From the NCBI GenBank assembly GCA_003635265.1, contig PYIZ01000034.1, positions 228,242 through 292,241 of the forward strand: 64,000 bases of DNA. Direction: 5' to 3'. Source of the stretch: Candidatus Poribacteria bacterium (GTDB lineage: Bacteria; Poribacteria; WGA-4E; PCPOR2b). The stretch's first letter is position 1. Each line of letters begins with the position of its first letter. The notes beneath the pieces were generated by a model. It made no database searches. It had not been told where the DNA came from and saw only the letters and a list, made by a program, of their open reading frames with translations. Below are positions 62,296 to 64,000 of this stretch, one piece after another. A program made the position numbers and the translations under genes.

Positions 62296-62928
62296 TTATA
62301 ATGCCAACTGAAGTACTACCGCAGTACTTGCAACAGCGATCGGTGCGGCGATGATAGTTTGCAGGTAGGTGTGCCTTTTCCGGTGCACCCTCGCCCACGC
62401 AATGAACGGCAACAGGATGAACAGATAGACAAACTGGCTGCTGATTAGTGTCACCAGCCCTGTCATACACCCTGCGGCAACCCCGCTATGGAAGCTGATT
62501 TTCCACACCTGTGTGATTAGGGTAAGCACAAGTCCGTTGATGACGCAGGCAATACAGAGCCAGACAATCTCTCGCGGCACATTGAGGAAGTATAAAATGC
62601 CGATGCCGACAAGGGCACTTACAAGCGAGAATATTAGCGGTTTAGCGCGTTGTTCTCTGACCGTTAGTCGGAAATCGCTCAGTTGCCCCAAACGAAAAAG
62701 TAACAGGATAAAGAGCATCGGCAGCACGCTGGCAAACAGTATGACAATCACCATCCACAACAATCCCTGCTGCGTCGTCGCGACGGATGTACGGACGATT
62801 AGCAGGATTGACGCAAGTGGCAATAGGAATGGATTGAAGAGCACGGATATAGTAACCGCAATTCGATCGAGTATTTGTGTGTTTAGCGCATGACGCATTA
62901 TTTTAGAATCAGAGTTGGTATCAGGCAT
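62296..62928 (-). CDS. PAP2-like membrane protein (divergent)
   Basis: 210 residues with about six membrane segments. Late motifs resemble those of PAP2 phosphatases: KISFHSGVAAG (in place of PSGH) and WARVHRKRHTYLQTI (in place of SRxxxxxHxxxD, with Gln at the Asp position). Such proteins act on lipid or isoprenoid phosphates, but the divergent motifs make activity uncertain. It lies 6 bases after the upstream small membrane protein, so they are likely cotranscribed. Confidence 0.6.
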   Translation of the reverse strand: MPDTNSDSKIMRHALNTQILDRIAVTISVLFNPFLLPLASILLIVRTSVATTQQGLLWMVIVILFASVLPMLFILLLFRLGQLSDFRLTVREQRAKPLIFSLVSALVGIGILYFLNVPREIVWLCIACVINGLVLTLITQVWKISFHSGVAAGCMTGLVTLISSQFVYLFILLPFIAWARVHRKRHTYLQTIIAAPIAVASTAVVLQLAL

Positions 62929-62934
62929 GATTGA

Positions 62935-63306
62935 CTATTTCTGGGGATTTATCTGGTTCCAACGAATCTTCTCATGACTCCATTCTCGATAGATTAGGAA
63001 GACACCCAATATCAACAATCCGTTGTATGGTAGAATCGAGACATAATGATACAACACTATGAACTGCCCGACTGTCATGTGCTGAGTCAACCAGTTATTT
63101 AGTTCACCATTACTCCACTGGTCCAAGAATGGCTTCATAACAAAGTCTGGAATCAAGCCGATGGTAGAACGGCAAATAAGCACTGCTGTGATAAGTATCA
63201 AGCCCTTTGAGCGTGTCCGGATACATAGCAATACTAGTAAAACTGGCAACGCTAACATTAAGACCAAATTAATGGCTACGAGTGTGGATTGTACAAAATC
63301 AAACAT
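62935..63306 (-). CDS. Small membrane protein, unknown
   Basis: 123 residues from ATG 63306; the frame extends to 63333. About three membrane segments (LVAINLVLMLALPVLLVLLCI, ILITAVLICRSTIGLI, LPYNGLLILGVFLIY). No family is recognised. Its stop is 6 bases before the PAP2-like gene. It diverges from the substrate-binding protein gene. Confidence 0.65.
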   Translation of the reverse strand: MFDFVQSTLVAINLVLMLALPVLLVLLCIRTRSKGLILITAVLICRSTIGLIPDFVMKPFLDQWSNGELNNWLTQHMTVGQFIVLYHYVSILPYNGLLILGVFLIYREWSHEKIRWNQINPQK

Positions 63307-63403
63307 CGGCAAACCCTCCTCGTTTTTTCGCACACAACGAAAGTATGTTATCTATTGTATCATATCATCCGTATCTGTGCACATTCAAATACACTGTTTT
63401 CTC

Positions 63404-63433
63404 TTGACACTCGCCCCTTATTTTTGCGACAAT
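63404..63433 (+). promoter_or_regulatory. Promoter of the substrate-binding protein gene
   Basis: A perfect TTGACA at 63404-63409, an 18-base spacer and GACAAT at 63428-63433 lie 87 bases before ATG 63520. Confidence 0.55.
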
Positions 63434-63519
63434 AATTTGAAAAGAACCTGTATCTTGAAGTTTCCCTGAATTGTTGACATCTTTAGACCTTAATTTTATC
63501 AATATAGGAGTGGCTTTAC

Positions 63520-64000
63520 ATGAAATTACTGTATCGATACATCTTTGCAATTTTTCTGTTTTTAATATCTGCTATCTATGTTGTAGATGCCCAAGTGATT
63601 GGCGGCACACTGATTTTTGGACGTGGCGGCGATTCTGTAGGACTTGATCCGGCACAGGAAGAGGATGGCGAATCCTTCAAGGTATGTGAAAATATCTATG
63701 ACAGGCTCGTACAGTACAAAAACGAGAGTACGGACATCGAGCCAGCGTTGGCAGAATCGTGGGAGTCATCGGAGGATGGGCTGACATGGCGATTTAATCT
63801 CCGCAAGGGGGTTAAGTTCCACGATGGTACGCCTTTCAACGCAGATGCAGTGCTTTTTTCTCTGAACCGTCAGCATGATCCAAGTCACCCTTTCCACAAT
63901 GTTGGTGGTTCCTATACTTACTGGTCCTACACCGGATTAGCGAAGATTGTAGAGGAAATCACTGCGCCTGATCCCTATACAGTCCAATTCACCCTTACAC
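63520..64000 (+). CDS. ABC transporter substrate-binding protein (family 5), N-terminal part
   Basis: Starts at ATG 63520 with TAGGAGTGG at 63506-63514 and runs off the window end; 160 residues are visible. A signal peptide (YIFAIFLFLISAIYVVDA) is followed by GGTLIFGRGGDSVGLDPAQ and the SBP_bac_5 signature (LAESWESSEDGLTW, FNLRKGVKFHDGTPFNADAV). It binds oligopeptides, dipeptides or nickel-type ligands in the periplasm for an ABC importer, whose permease genes should lie beyond the window. Confidence 0.93.
   Translation, partial: MKLLYRYIFAIFLFLISAIYVVDAQVIGGTLIFGRGGDSVGLDPAQEEDGESFKVCENIYDRLVQYKNESTDIEPALAESWESSEDGLTWRFNLRKGVKFHDGTPFNADAVLFSLNRQHDPSHPFHNVGGSYTYWSYTGLAKIVEEITAPDPYTVQFTLT

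Overview
The window looks like part of a chromosome from an uncultivated environmental bacterium. The mix of families is most like Candidatus Poribacteria, the sponge-associated or marine lineage: three phytanoyl-CoA-dioxygenase-like proteins, two Gfo/Idh/MocA oxidoreductases, M81 and M19 peptidase-like enzymes, an Asp-box sialidase, a DUF4159/DUF4175 operon, Uma2, TolB-type propellers and many small intergenic hairpin repeats. This assignment is inference; there is no rRNA in the window. It carries no phage, integrase, IS element, CRISPR array or tRNA that I can see.

Layout. 0-6 kb: an envelope operon (amidotransferase/VWA-type membrane protein C-terminus, DUF4159, Uma2 nuclease, DUF4175 coiled-coil membrane protein). 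6.3-8.9 kb: Asp-box sialidase, then on the minus strand a PhyH dioxygenase directly downstream of the RNase P RNA gene (rnpB). 9.5-13.6 kb: two coupled exported proteins, a terminator, then ECF sigma, zinc-finger anti-sigma and an exported protein. 13.6-18 kb: membrane protein, Gfo/Idh/MocA oxidoreductase, O-methyltransferase and a PaaK-like ligase. 18.5-22.7 kb: a tandem A-B-A'-B' array of exported TolB-like propellers; copy A is broken by a frameshift inside a perfect inverted repeat. 22.7-26.9 kb (minus): 3-hydroxyisobutyrate-dehydrogenase-like protein, cupin, PfkB sugar kinase, and a second ECF sigma/anti-sigma pair. 27.1-34.4 kb (plus): a six-gene catabolic operon (MlrC-like M81 protein, MDR dehydrogenase, amidase, GSA-type aminotransferase, M19 dipeptidase, SDR). 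34.5-39.6 kb (minus): PhyH, PhyH, lipoprotein, alpha-glucuronidase-like protein.

39.7-52.6 kb is the most unusual region: a dense partner-switching island with five STAS anti-anti-sigma-like proteins, two RsbW-type ATPases, two PP2C/SpoIIE phosphatases (one REC-linked, one GAF-linked), a hybrid histidine kinase with two receivers and a stand-alone receiver. A cNMP-binding protein translationally coupled to an AI-2E-type permease follows. No sigma factor is encoded inside the island, so its output target is unknown. 52.7-55.3 kb: a squalene-hopene-cyclase-like protein and a family 2 glycosyltransferase. 55.3-62.2 kb (minus): Gfo/Idh/MocA oxidoreductase, DnaK with a clear terminator, a response regulator and DNA polymerase I. 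62.3-63.3 kb: two small membrane proteins. At 63.5 kb an extracytoplasmic peptide/nickel-type ABC substrate-binding protein starts and runs off the end.

Taken together, the genes suggest a Gram-negative-type heterotroph that exports many sensing and scavenging proteins, degrades host- or matrix-derived sugar and amide compounds, and regulates through ECF sigma factors and partner switching. The intergenic spaces hold at least two families of short dispersed repeats.
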